From NCBI GenBank assembly GCA_021324915.1, contig JAJPIC010000011.1:238869-302868 (forward strand): a DNA stretch of 64,000 bases. The letters are read 5' to 3'. The notes under the pieces are model-generated. The model was not told the DNA's origin and did no database searches. It was given only the letters and a program-made list of their open reading frames with translations. Positions 15,444 through 25,248 of the stretch are shown in pieces. A program made the translations under genes and the position numbers. Source of the stretch: Beijerinckiaceae bacterium. Its GTDB lineage: Bacteria > Pseudomonadota > Alphaproteobacteria > Rhizobiales > Beijerinckiaceae. How positions within the stretch are numbered: the first letter of the stretch is position 1; every line of letters begins with the position of its first letter.

Positions 15444-15854
15444 TCATCTCCTCAAATTTCCTGGGCCATTGGAGCCCGCAACGGCCAGACCGTTCGAGCT
15501 TCCGCCCCAGAAATGGCCCGTCCCGGCGGCGCTTCCCTCGGTGAATTCCGCCGGCACGTCATATCCTGTTCGCGCCGACGCCCGGACTTCCGGACGCGTG
15601 CCGCCTGTCCCGGGAATCCCGGTCGAACTGCCGGCCCAATAATGTCCGGTGCCGGCAGCACTGCCTTCGGCGAAAGCTGCAGGTACATCGGCGCGCGCAG
15701 CGGTGCGCGCCTCTGAAGGCGGGGCGCCGGTGCCGAGGATTCCGTTCGAGCTGCCGCCCCAATAATGCTGCGAGGCGCCATCGGCCAATGCCGGTGCCGC
15801 CAAAGCGATCGAGCCGACAAGAGCAAGTGTTGCGGATAGCTGCGTTGCCTTCAT
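15444..15854 (-). CDS. Secreted repeat protein with HYWGGSSNG motif (copy A)
   Basis: Encodes 136 residues from ATG at 15854 behind a GGGGGAG site. A signal peptide covers about 1-25 (ALAAPALADG). Three repeats follow: QHYWGGSSNGILGTG, GTGHYWAGSSTGIPGTG and GTGHFWGGSSNG, separated by spacers that share DVPAAFAEGSAAG / DVPAEFTEGSAAG. The repeat unit is about 45 residues. Sequence and layout match the downstream gene, so the pair arose by tandem duplication. The aromatic-Gly motif might form a short beta turn or a sugar-binding site; that is speculation. Confidence 0.7.
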   Translation of the reverse strand: MKATQLSATLALVGSIALAAPALADGASQHYWGGSSNGILGTGAPPSEARTAARADVPAAFAEGSAAGTGHYWAGSSTGIPGTGGTRPEVRASARTGYDVPAEFTEGSAAGTGHFWGGSSNGLAVAGSNGPGNLRR

Positions 15855-16085
15855 TTTTATCTCCCCCCGTCGTCCCGCATCGCAATGCTGCACTAAGCTT
15901 GAAATGTTTCATCCGACGCGCTGTTCCATCGCGCCGGACGATTCATTTGCTTCTACCTTAAGATTAGTCGCGGTCTATCTTAAAAAGCGCTTTAGCGCCG
16001 CTCCGGGCGGCGCGGCTTGCGGCAAAGCGCGTCGACTGTCATCAAATCATCGGGAAGCAGCTCTCGCTCTGAGCGAATCGCCGGC

Positions 16086-18005
16086 TCAAGAATTTTTCTG
16101 GCGGCGTGGATGCGCCCGGTGAGCCGGGTGTGAGGCGGCGACCGAGTGAGGCCCGATTGCCGGAGTAAGGCCACCGGTCGCGGCCTGAAGCGCCGGGCGA
16201 GCGCGCACGCTGGCGCTGTCGTTGGGGGTCGCCAAGGCGTCCGTCGCCGGCGTCGCGCCGAGCCAAAAACCGAGCTCGGCCGACTTGATCTGATTGTCGG
16301 CAGAAAAATATGCATCCTGCCAGGTATCGTCGGTCGAGAGAAAATGCCAGGCTTTGTCCTGTTCCGTGCTCAGCCAATAGCGCCAGGCATAATGGTCGTA
16401 GACATCGAGGCAATGCGCCGCGTAAGCCTCGGCGATCGCTCGATGGCCGCGAATGATCGCCATGTTCTCGTCGTTGTTGTAGGAGGCGGTGTACCCGAGA
16501 TTGTGGCTGCCGGTCACGACGACACAGCTATCGGAAAACGGGTCGACCACCACGATCTTGTCGTGGATCACGGCATGTCCCGCCTGGTTCAATTCCTTTT
16601 CCCATTGGCCGAATGCATCGTCCGCGGTGATTCCCTGCGCGCGAATGACGCGATAGTCCTGCCCCTCGCCTCCTTGCGATCCCTTCGACTTGCTGTGACT
16701 GACGCCGTCGTGGATCTGCGTATAGAACGCGCCCGAGGCATGTGCCGCCGTCACCGCGCCGCGCACGAAGAGCGATGGTTTGGCACGCAGCGCGTCCGCG
16801 ACCGCATTGATGATGCTCGGCGAACCTGGTTCGAACGCGAGAAAGAGGATTGCCTGTTGCGCCTTCCCGATGATTTCGAAGACTTCCGCCAGGTCCGGAG
16901 GTAACGTCTCGTTAGCCCCGTGACTCCGGCTGCGCGCTTTCGGCGTATTCGGCGAGAACCAGAGGTCAACCGAGCCGCTCGCGTCTTCGAGCGCGATCGT
17001 CGGAATGGGCTTTGCATTTTCGAGCCGGAAAGCATGCGATTGTTGCGCTTGACCATCGGTGCCCGGCGGATCGGTGTCCGATTTCAGTCGGTCCCAATAA
17101 TCCCCATATGCCGAGGCCAAAGCCGGCGAGCGCGCGATGATCGAATTATTCGTTTGCGCGCAGAGGGCATGCGATGTCCAATTGGTCGAGCCGAACAAGA
17201 CGGCCTGCGGGCCGTCTCTGTCGAGCACTTGAAACTTGTTGTGGCCGATATGGCCGCTCGGCATGAACCGATCGATGACGTCGGCGCCCGCTTCGTGAAT
17301 CTGCTGGCGTTCGGGCGCATAGGTGTCGTCCGTCTTTTTTCCTCTCGACGCCATGCCCGGCATATTGGACAAGATGACATGGGCTTTCGCTTTCAACTTC
17401 GCCAAATGCGCGATGACCTCGGGATCTTGAAATTCATAAAGCGCACAATAGACTTCGCCGCCCGCGCCAGCCGCTTCGTCCGACAGAATTGTGAGGGCCT
17501 CGATCATTTGGCCGGCGAGATCGACGCGAAGCGGATCGCCCGGCTTGACAATATGCTCCTCGAGTGTGCTCAGCATCGATTTGGCTGGCGAGCCGTCCGA
17601 CAGGACATGTGCTGTCGCTTGCGTAGCGAGAATGCCGCGATTGAAATAAGCCGATAAAGCGCCGTAATGCGGGTTGAGCTGGACCTCGTTCGATATGAGC
17701 GGTCCGTAAGGAAGCGGCTTTAGATTGCCGGGCGTCCCGGTCATCGGCACGATCTTGTATTTGTACGTGCCGCCGCGCTTGGCATAGACGTCTTTCCAGA
17801 AGAATTTCTGCACCGGATCATTGGCCGTCGTGCGGCCTGGCGTCGCTTTCTCGCCGGGAAAGGTCGCGAGCGCCGGGAGACACGTCTCGGTGCCGGCACG
17901 GACATCGACGCGATAGATTGCAAAGCCGAGGCAATTCTGAAGCTTGCCGCCCAAAGTCCAGGCGACGACTGCAATGTCGTTGTTGGCGAATGCCACAGCC
18001 TTCAT
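16086..18005 (-). CDS. Phospholipase-D-superfamily protein with two HKD motifs
   Basis: Encodes 639 residues with no signal peptide or membrane helix. Two intact HxKxxxxD catalytic motifs are visible: HNKFQVLD (about residue 254) followed by GSTNW, and HDKIVVVD (about residue 500) followed by GSHN. Two motifs per chain fit a pseudo-dimeric phosphodiesterase using a phospho-histidine intermediate. The first 150 residues form an extra N-terminal domain, and the last 60 are Ala/Pro-rich and His-rich. AGGAA precedes the ATG. Substrate (phospholipid, nucleic acid or other) cannot be told from sequence. It stands alone on the minus strand. Confidence 0.85.
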   Translation of the reverse strand: MKAVAFANNDIAVVAWTLGGKLQNCLGFAIYRVDVRAGTETCLPALATFPGEKATPGRTTANDPVQKFFWKDVYAKRGGTYKYKIVPMTGTPGNLKPLPYGPLISNEVQLNPHYGALSAYFNRGILATQATAHVLSDGSPAKSMLSTLEEHIVKPGDPLRVDLAGQMIEALTILSDEAAGAGGEVYCALYEFQDPEVIAHLAKLKAKAHVILSNMPGMASRGKKTDDTYAPERQQIHEAGADVIDRFMPSGHIGHNKFQVLDRDGPQAVLFGSTNWTSHALCAQTNNSIIARSPALASAYGDYWDRLKSDTDPPGTDGQAQQSHAFRLENAKPIPTIALEDASGSVDLWFSPNTPKARSRSHGANETLPPDLAEVFEIIGKAQQAILFLAFEPGSPSIINAVADALRAKPSLFVRGAVTAAHASGAFYTQIHDGVSHSKSKGSQGGEGQDYRVIRAQGITADDAFGQWEKELNQAGHAVIHDKIVVVDPFSDSCVVVTGSHNLGYTASYNNDENMAIIRGHRAIAEAYAAHCLDVYDHYAWRYWLSTEQDKAWHFLSTDDTWQDAYFSADNQIKSAELGFWLGATPATDALATPNDSASVRARPALQAATGGLTPAIGPHSVAASHPAHRAHPRRQKNS

Positions 18006-18124
18006 GCCGGTTCCTGCAGATCGTTGAGGACCGATCGCCGAGCGGCGGATCAGACGAGCGAACCGCCTGAGCCGCGCACGCTAGGCTTGTTTCGTTGCAG
18101 GATTGTGATGAAGACGAAGTCCGA

Positions 18125-18970
18125 CTAGCCGCCCAAGTTCTGGTGACCGCCGGTCAGCGGCACGAAGGGGATGATCTTGCCGCCGAAAATATCCGCGCGC
18201 GCTACGCGCGTGCCGCCGTCCGCGCCCGTGGACTTCGTCACCTTGAGAATATGCTGCGCGCCGGGCGGCCCGACGGGAATGACCATGATTCCGTGCGGCT
18301 TCAATTGTTGCAGCAGCGGCGGGGGAATATGATCGATGCCGCACGTGACGATGATCTTGTCGAACGGCGCCGCTTCTTCCCAGCCGTAATAGCCGTCGCC
18401 GCTGCGCGTCGTGATCGCCGCAAATTCGCGATAGCCTTTGGCGATGAGCTTGTCGTAGACGCCGCGCGTGCGCTGGGCGAGGGCGGGAATGATCTCGATC
18501 GACCAGAGCCGATCGGTGAGATAGCTGAGCAAAGCGGACTGGAAGCCCGAGCCTGTTCCGATCTCGAGCACTTTGTCGCCGCGCCGAACCGCGATCGCGC
18601 TCGTCATACGGCCCATGGTGCCGGGCGGGGTTATCGTAACGCCGAAGCCGATGTCGATGTAATGGTCGATATAGGCGTTCATGCGATCTCCCGACGGCAC
18701 GAATTCCTCGCGCGGCGTCAAGAGGAAGGCACGCTTCTCCGCATTCGTCCAAAGATCATGATAGGCGAGAAGCTGCTGGTAGCGATCGAAGCGCTGTCCG
18801 AGAAACAGCGGATCCTCGCCGCGATTGGCCGCCATCCAGGCAATATAGGCCGCACGCGGCGCCAGGGGCGGCCAGAGATTCGGTCCAAAGAGTTTCGGCA
18901 CGTCCGCCCGGGCCGAAGAAGCGGCTAAAGCGGCAGTGGCGCCGAGCAGGAAATCGCGTCTGCGCATCAT
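18125..18970 (-). CDS. Protein-L-isoaspartate O-methyltransferase homologue with Tat signal
   Basis: Encodes about 281 residues from the double ATG at 18967-18970. It opens with a twin-arginine signal (MMRRRDFLLGATAALAASSARA). The methyltransferase core follows: the N-terminal helix region with RAFLLTPREEFVP, the SAM-binding motif KVLEIGTGSGFQSALL, and GDGYYGWEEAAPFDKIIVTCG, all typical of PCMT. The normal enzyme is cytosolic and repairs isoaspartyl residues. A Tat signal would place it in the periplasm, where SAM is not expected. A further upstream start is rejected for lack of a ribosome site. Confidence 0.85.
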   Translation of the reverse strand: MMRRRDFLLGATAALAASSARADVPKLFGPNLWPPLAPRAAYIAWMAANRGEDPLFLGQRFDRYQQLLAYHDLWTNAEKRAFLLTPREEFVPSGDRMNAYIDHYIDIGFGVTITPPGTMGRMTSAIAVRRGDKVLEIGTGSGFQSALLSYLTDRLWSIEIIPALAQRTRGVYDKLIAKGYREFAAITTRSGDGYYGWEEAAPFDKIIVTCGIDHIPPPLLQQLKPHGIMVIPVGPPGAQHILKVTKSTGADGGTRVARADIFGGKIIPFVPLTGGHQNLGG

Positions 18971-19078
18971 CGACCTTTGTTCAATCGATCGTCCGTTCAA
19001 TCGATCTTCATTGAGACGTAGCGAACTTCGCTGCCCGCGACTCAAGCCGAATGCTTGGTCGAAACTGTGGCGCGAGAC

Positions 19079-19870
19079 TTATCGACCGAGTTCATGCGAC
19101 AAAAACTGGCGCAGCTCGACCTTGGCCCGCACGGCGCTGCCGGCATCATATTGCAGCCACATTCCCAGGAGGCGCATGCCATGCGCGACGCTCGGATCGT
19201 CGAACAGATGATGGGCGCCCGGATAGACAACGAGCTTCACGTCGGGCTGATTCGCTGCAAGCCGACTGCAATCCGCGGCAGGCGTCACATCGTCCAGTTC
19301 GCCGACGAGAATGAGAGTCGGGATATTGAGCGCGGCGGAGCCCAGATTGGCGCAGGGCGGATAGAAGGCTGCCGCCGCCTTGAATTTCAGATCGGCGGAA
19401 ATTGCGAATGCACCCCTGTAACGCGAGGCCGCAATTCCGAGCGCAGTGTCGCCGCCCTGCGAATAGCCGACGGCTGCGATACGGGACGGATCGACGTAAG
19501 GAAGGGTTGAGAGATAGACGAGCGCGCCGAAGGCGTCCGATCCTGCCTCTTTGAAATCTACGGCGCAGGTTTCCTTGAGCCCGCGGGTCGTAAAATCATC
19601 GACGAAGAGGACGACATAGCCCCAGCTCGCGATGGTTTTTGCGAGCGCCTGCCGATTGGCCGGAACTCCGAGGCACGAGTGCAGGAGAACGACTGCCGGA
19701 AGAGGACCTTTTCCTCTGGGCTTCGTCAAATAGCCTTGTATCTCGAAAGTGCCTCGACCGGTCTCCGAGGCAGCGCTCTCGAATTTCACCAAATCCTCGG
19801 CCGATGTCCGCGATTGTCCGGCCCATTCGATCGCGGAGACCGCAAGGATGATCAGCAGGAAGGTGCGCAT
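19079..19870 (-). CDS. Dienelactone-hydrolase-family alpha/beta hydrolase, exported
   Basis: Encodes 263 residues with an N-terminal signal peptide (about 1-24, LLIILAVSAIEWAGQSRTSA). The alpha/beta-hydrolase landmarks are PAVVLLHSCLG (oxyanion region), the nucleophile elbow GYSQGG with catalytic Ser at about residue 146, acid in VGELDDVTP, and His in YPGAHHLFDD. This triad layout matches the dienelactone hydrolase family, although the true DLH nucleophile is Cys. The substrate is unknown. A periplasmic hydrolase next to a Tat-exported methyltransferase gives no clear pathway. Confidence 0.85.
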   Translation of the reverse strand: MRTFLLIILAVSAIEWAGQSRTSAEDLVKFESAASETGRGTFEIQGYLTKPRGKGPLPAVVLLHSCLGVPANRQALAKTIASWGYVVLFVDDFTTRGLKETCAVDFKEAGSDAFGALVYLSTLPYVDPSRIAAVGYSQGGDTALGIAASRYRGAFAISADLKFKAAAAFYPPCANLGSAALNIPTLILVGELDDVTPAADCSRLAANQPDVKLVVYPGAHHLFDDPSVAHGMRLLGMWLQYDAGSAVRAKVELRQFLSHELGR

Positions 19871-20084
19871 GCAATTTCCGAACTTTTCGATGCGCTTCGC
19901 TTAAGCCGCTCAGCGCGCATTATCAAGCGCCGATATGCGATTCCTCCCTTAACAACGGGATGCCGCTCTGAACGATGCCACGCCGCATCGCTCCATTCAC
20001 GAAGAGACCTGCCGGCCGCGGCTGCAGCTCTCGCACTGCTGTGCCTGGAACCTTCTTCGAAACAGCAAATTGAAGGAGCCAGAA

Positions 20085-20600
20085 ATGGAGGACATCATGG
20101 CAACGAAAGCGGCGCGTGACCTTTTGGTCATTGGACTTCGCAATGCGCATGCGATGGAGAATCAGGCCGAGGAGTTGATGGAGCGGCAGATCGAGCGCTC
20201 CAATGATTTCCCGATGGTACAGGCACGGCTGCGCCAGCACTTGCAAGAAACCCGCGAGCAGAAGAGCCGGCTGGAAAAGTGTCTCCAATCGCTCGGCGAA
20301 AGTCCCTCGACGCTCAAGGATACGGCGATGTCCTTCTTGGGCAACGTCGCCGCTCTCGGCCACACGGCGGCTTCCGACGAAATCCTAAAGAACGCCTTCG
20401 CCAATGCCGCATTCGAAAACTATGAGATTGCGGCCTATAAATCCCTCCTCACGCTTTGCCAAAGGGCGCAAGTCGATGGCTTCGCCGCTCCGCTCGAAGC
20501 TTCGCTTCGAGAAGAGGAAAAGATGGCCACTTGGGTCAACGATAATCTCGAGAAGGTGACCCTCTCCTATCTTGAAAAGCGCGAGGCCGAAGCGGCCTGA
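20085..20600 (+). CDS. Ferritin-like YciE/DUF892-type helical-bundle protein
   Basis: Encodes 171 residues; ATG at 20085 has AAGGAG seven bases before it (an ATG at 20097 is also possible). The sequence is almost all helix with a four-helix layout: DLLVIGLRNAHAMENQAEELM, LRQHLQETREQKSRLEKCL, AFANAAFENYEIAAYKSLLTL and LEASLREEEKMATWVNDNL. ExxH-like Glu/His positions (ENQ, HLQET, FENYE, REEEK) resemble the YciE/YciF family of stress-induced ferritin-like proteins. It begins a plus-strand stress-type block with the paralogue at 24.6 kb. Metal binding is probable, not shown. Confidence 0.82.
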   Translation: MEDIMATKAARDLLVIGLRNAHAMENQAEELMERQIERSNDFPMVQARLRQHLQETREQKSRLEKCLQSLGESPSTLKDTAMSFLGNVAALGHTAASDEILKNAFANAAFENYEIAAYKSLLTLCQRAQVDGFAAPLEASLREEEKMATWVNDNLEKVTLSYLEKREAEAA

Positions 20601-20674
20601 TTGCGCGGAGGTTTGTAATCCCTGCCGATTTTTCCAGGGCGATCGCAGCACATCAAAGGGCGGTGAGGAAAGCC

Positions 20675-20857
20675 ATGACGGGCGAACCAAAGCGGACAGA
20701 CCACGTGCAGGATAAGAAGCGCAAGGCCGCGAGCGGCGGGAGCGTCCCCCCGCATCAGGAAACCGCACATCAAGATGAGCGCAAGCAAAAGGCAAAGGAA
20801 GAACTTCGCTCGGCGCCCACAGAGCCCGCGCCGAAAGAAGGAGAAGACGAGCGCTGA
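20675..20857 (+). CDS. Small hydrophilic Lys/Glu-rich protein
   Basis: Encodes 60 residues from ATG at 20675 with GAGG six bases upstream. It consists almost wholly of charged and polar residues (KRTDHVQDKKRKAASGG, HQDERKQKAKEEL), with no hydrophobic core, so it is predicted to be disordered, like hydrophilins or stress-response tags. It sits 75 bases after the ferritin-like gene in the same orientation. It is short enough to be a chance frame, but the ribosome site and composition favour a gene. Confidence 0.5.
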   Translation: MTGEPKRTDHVQDKKRKAASGGSVPPHQETAHQDERKQKAKEELRSAPTEPAPKEGEDER

Positions 20858-20961
20858 CCGGAATGTGGAGGTCGGGGGTGTCCGGCCGGTGGAACGTTAC
20901 GCATCCCCAAGAATTGCGCGGATGAAGACCCCGCAGTAGCTGAAATTGCGTCGAGGCGGCG

Positions 20962-22365
20962 ATGGCTGAGTTCAAAGGCTTGCCACTTCCGCAGCGCTAT
21001 TGGTCATCCGCGACAATCTGGCTGGCGCTGGCGCTCTCCGTCCTCGACGGATCGATTGCGAATGTCGCTTTGCCTACGATCGCACGCGAGCTTTCCGCTC
21101 CCGCTGCGGATGCAGTCTGGGTCATCAATGCCTATCAGCTCATCATCGTCGCCCTGCTCCTGCCCCTGGCGGCTCTCGGCGATGCGATCGGCCATCGCTG
21201 CGTCTTCCAGGCAGGTCTGATCCTCTTCACCCTTGGTTCGCTCGGCTGCAGTTTCGCCGGCTCGCTCGTCGAGCTCACGATCGCCCGCGCCGTTCAGGGG
21301 GTAGGCGCGGCCTGCATCATGAGCGAAAATGGTGCGCTGGTGCGCTATACCTATCCGCAGAATGCGCTCGGCCGGGCGCTGGGACTTAACGCGCTCGTCG
21401 CGTCCGGCGCGGCGGCACTCGGCCCGACCGTCGCATCCGCCATTCTCGCGATTGCGCATTGGAAATGGCTGTTTGCCGTCAACGTGCCTATCGGCCTGGC
21501 GGCTTCGCTGATCGGCCGGCGCTCATTGCCCGAAAGTCCCAAGAGCGCATCTCTGGACGTCTTCGGAGCTCTCCTCAACTTCGTCCTGTTCGGATCAGCC
21601 TTCATCGCCATAGATCTGCTGAGCCGAGGCAATTGCATCAGGCTCGCTATCGGCGCCTTGATTCTCGCGGCGGCCTCGGGAGCGGGACTAATTTTGCGGT
21701 CGCGCCTCCAAATTTCTCCGATCTTCCCGCTCGACCTTCTGCGCAACGGCGGGTTCAGCCTCGCCGTCGTGACATCGATTGCTTCCTTCACCGCGCAAAT
21801 GCTCGCCTTCGTCCTCTTGCCTTTTTATATTCAGGGAAGCCTGCATCGCGATCAGGTGGAAACCGGCCTCCTGATCACGCCCTGGCCGGTAGCGGTCGGC
21901 ATCGCTGCCCCGATTGCAGGCCGGCTCGCGGATCGGATTTCGGCTGCGATCCTGTGCGGCGCCGGCCTCGTCGTACTTGCTGTTGGCTTGGCGCTGCTCG
22001 CCTTGCTGCCGCAAGGCGCGAGCACAGCCGATATCCTCTGGCGCATGGCTTTGTGCGGCCTTGGGTTCGGCTTCTTTCAGGCACCCAACAATCGGTCGAT
22101 GCTGGCCCTGGCGCCTATGGCCCGCAGCGGAGCCGCCGGCGGCATGCTGGCGACGGCGCGCCTCACGGGCCAAACAGCCGGCGCGACCCTCGCGGCCGTC
22201 ATGTTCCGTCTGCGCACCGACGCGGAGATCATCGGCTTTGCGATCGCGGCGATTCTTGCCGGCCTCGCATCGGCCGCGAGTTTTGCACGGCTGCGCGGGC
22301 GAGAACCGCCGGTATCTGCTTACGCAAAGCTCGATCGCGAGCGACCTCGCGAACGCGGAATTTGA
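20962..22365 (+). CDS. MFS drug exporter, DHA2 (EmrB/QacA-like) type
   Basis: Encodes 467 residues with 12-14 predicted membrane helices. The first helix carries LDGSIANVALPTIARELS and the second region VINAYQLIIVALLLPLAALGDAIGHR, which includes the conserved loop-2/3 motif G-D-A-I-G-H-R of DHA2 exporters. ARAVQGVGAACIM fits motif B. It should extrude small hydrophobic compounds by proton antiport. GAGG precedes the ATG. No adaptor gene lies beside it, so it acts alone or with a distant partner. It ends three bases before the convergent gene at 22369. Confidence 0.88.
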   Translation: MAEFKGLPLPQRYWSSATIWLALALSVLDGSIANVALPTIARELSAPAADAVWVINAYQLIIVALLLPLAALGDAIGHRCVFQAGLILFTLGSLGCSFAGSLVELTIARAVQGVGAACIMSENGALVRYTYPQNALGRALGLNALVASGAAALGPTVASAILAIAHWKWLFAVNVPIGLAASLIGRRSLPESPKSASLDVFGALLNFVLFGSAFIAIDLLSRGNCIRLAIGALILAAASGAGLILRSRLQISPIFPLDLLRNGGFSLAVVTSIASFTAQMLAFVLLPFYIQGSLHRDQVETGLLITPWPVAVGIAAPIAGRLADRISAAILCGAGLVVLAVGLALLALLPQGASTADILWRMALCGLGFGFFQAPNNRSMLALAPMARSGAAGGMLATARLTGQTAGATLAAVMFRLRTDAEIIGFAIAAILAGLASAASFARLRGREPPVSAYAKLDRERPRERGI

Positions 22366-22368
22366 AAG

Positions 22369-22821
22369 CTACCGCTTGCCGTGCTCCTGCTGATACGTCC
22401 TCGTGTGATGATGCACCTCGCCGGCGGCGTCCTTATATTCGCGCGACTTTAGATCCGCGGATTCACTCGCCTCCGATCGGTGTCCTTCTCGGCGTTCTCC
22501 CCGTCTCCTTCCGTCGGGATGATGCCGGCTTGCGTGCTCGCCCTGCTCGCGCGCTTCGAGCGTGTCTCGGCCGATGATCTTGCTGAAAAGACTGTCCTCC
22601 TCGTAAAGGAGCGCCAGCCCGCTCTCTTCGAATTGCTCGAAGAACTCATCCCAGGAAATCTCGACGAGATTTTCGTGCTCGGAGCGCGCCGCCTTCGGGA
22701 ACATGATCCGGATGATGCCGATACTGTCGTCTTGATGCGTGCGCTCGACGGCCGCCGGTTTGCCGCCGTGCTTTTCCGCCCAGCGGCGGATTTTCTCGTG
22801 GTCAATCGTTGCTTGTGCCAT
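22369..22821 (-). CDS. Small conserved protein with HHHT tail
   Basis: Encodes 150 residues from ATG at 22821 (AGGA upstream). Residues 1-80 match a widespread family of unknown function often mislabelled in databases: IDHEKIRRWAEKHGGKPAAVERTH, DSIGIIRIMFP, then LVEISWDEFFEQFEESGLALLYE. The C-terminal 50 residues are charged (Arg/Glu/His) and finish LKSREYKDAAGEVHHHT, a tail also found on the neighbouring protein. The N-terminal family match is from memory. Probably a general-stress protein; function unknown. Confidence 0.75.
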   Translation of the reverse strand: MAQATIDHEKIRRWAEKHGGKPAAVERTHQDDSIGIIRIMFPKAARSEHENLVEISWDEFFEQFEESGLALLYEEDSLFSKIIGRDTLEAREQGEHASRHHPDGRRRGERREGHRSEASESADLKSREYKDAAGEVHHHTRTYQQEHGKR

Positions 22822-22894
22822 GGCAATGTTCCTAAGAGATGGGAGGCACTCTTCGAGCGCCTCCTGCGTCGAAACCTCAGGTGAGGACTTTCGT

Positions 22895-23137
22895 CTATTC
22901 TTTGCCCTTCCCGTGTTGTTCCTCATAAGTCTTCGTATGGTGGTGAACGTTCCCCTGTTCGTCGCGGTATTCGCGCCCTTTGAGAGAGCGATCCTCGCCG
23001 CCTGACGCGCTTTTGCGTTCGTGCGACCCGTGCGAGCGCTGCGACTCGCCGCGTCCTTCGCTTTGGCCCTGCTGGTGAGGCCAGGGCTCTTGGCTGTCTT
23101 TATGACCGTGTTTGCCGGTTCCTTGTTGGTTTGCCAT
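22895..23137 (-). CDS. Small hydrophilic protein with HHHT tail
   Basis: Encodes 80 residues from ATG at 23137, with AGGAG five bases upstream. It is highly polar (Gln, His, Gly, Ser, Lys) and lacks any hydrophobic segment. The last 30 residues are LKGREYRDEQGNVHHHTKTY plus a short basic end, nearly the same as the tail of the next gene downstream. Predicted disordered, hydrophilin-like. The downstream gene starts 73 bases beyond its stop, so the two are likely one transcript. Confidence 0.65.
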   Translation of the reverse strand: MANQQGTGKHGHKDSQEPWPHQQGQSEGRGESQRSHGSHERKSASGGEDRSLKGREYRDEQGNVHHHTKTYEEQHGKGKE

Positions 23138-23384
23138 TCGATCTCCTATTCGCATTTCTCTTGGCTTTCCGCATCGCTTTCTCTTGGCCCGCATCGGAGC
23201 GTCATCATCAGCATGCCCACCCCAATCGAGCATCGATGCAACGGGACAAAACGTTGTTAGTTCTACTATCGCGCGGCCTTCGCATGCGAGCGGGAGTATC
23301 ATCCCGTCTTTACGGCACGGCCTGATCCTGCGGGCAACATCCGCGAGTCCGTGTCGGGCAAACCAAGGTTAGGAAAACCAAGCT

Positions 23385-24394
<1,010 letters not shown>

Positions 24395-24555
24395 CTCTCG
24401 TGCTCGAACTGGCTTAGATCCAGCCCGCCTAATTTGGCTATCGTCGGAAAGTTCCCGACGCGCCGTCCGGCGCGGAACGATCCGAAGCCTCATTGAGTTG
24501 GAGCGGAACCAACCATCGGCCGTGCGAAGGCCGCATCGACGCGCAAGAGGCGACC

Positions 24556-25068
24556 ATGACCAAACAATCCGCCAGCACAAAGCAGGGCAAGGACCTCAAC
24601 ACTCTCTTCTACGAGACTCTTAAGGACATTTATTTCACCGAGAAGCAGATCCTGCGGGCGCTTCCCAAGATGGCAAAGACCGCGCAATCCGATGAAGTGC
24701 GCCAAGCCTTCGAAAAGCACCGCGACCAGACCGAGCAGCATGTCGAGCGCCTGGACGAAGTTTTTGAAATCATCGGCAAGCCGGCGCGCGGCAAGACATG
24801 CGAGGCCATCAACGGGATCATCGAAGAAGGCAAGGAGATCATGGAGGACTTTGCCGAGACCGATGCGCTCGATCCCGGCCTCATCGCGGCGGCACAAGCG
24901 GTGGAGCATTACGAAATCAGCCGCTATGGCACGCTGAAGACCTGGGCGAGCCAGCTCGGATTCAAGGAAGCCGTGCCGCTCCTCGAAGCGACCCTTGCCG
25001 AGGAAAAGAAGACGGACGAATTGCTGTCGAAGCTCGCGACCGAGGATATCAATCGAAGGGCCGCGTAG
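24556..25068 (+). CDS. YciE/YciF-family ferritin-like protein (DUF892)
   Basis: Encodes 170 residues from ATG at 24556 with AGAGG upstream. The family pattern is clear: LNTLFYETLKDIYFTEKQIL, LPKMAKTAQSDEVRQAFEKH, EQHVERLDEVFEIIG, then AAQAVEHYEISRYGTL and LEATLAEEKKTDELL, giving four Glu/His-bearing helices of a di-iron-like bundle. Members are induced by osmotic and oxidative stress in other bacteria. The start codon lies 162 bases from the divergent ppa start, so a shared control region is likely. Confidence 0.9.
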   Translation: MTKQSASTKQGKDLNTLFYETLKDIYFTEKQILRALPKMAKTAQSDEVRQAFEKHRDQTEQHVERLDEVFEIIGKPARGKTCEAINGIIEEGKEIMEDFAETDALDPGLIAAAQAVEHYEISRYGTLKTWASQLGFKEAVPLLEATLAEEKKTDELLSKLATEDINRRAA

Positions 25069-25121
25069 GCGATTTGCGCTCAATGATGCGACTTCGCGCT
25101 GATCCCGAGAGGGACCGCGCG

Positions 25122-25152
25122 GCTGGAGCGATGCCGCAAGCATCGCTCCAGC
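25122..25152 (+). terminator. 13-bp perfect hairpin after the YciE-like gene
   Basis: Arms GCTGGAGCGATGC (25122-25134) and its exact complement (25140-25152) enclose the loop CGCAA. It starts 54 bases after the stop of the ferritin-like gene. No T-run follows, so it is either a Rho-assisted terminator, an mRNA-stabilising stem or a dispersed repeat. Confidence 0.55.
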
Positions 25153-25248
25153 TGACGTTAGGAACGCGCGATTCTTCTATCTAGAGCTGAACTTCCGGGC
25201 GGAACCAAAGGAAAGCGGCGCTGTTGGGTTTCGTCTCGGGAGGTGAAC

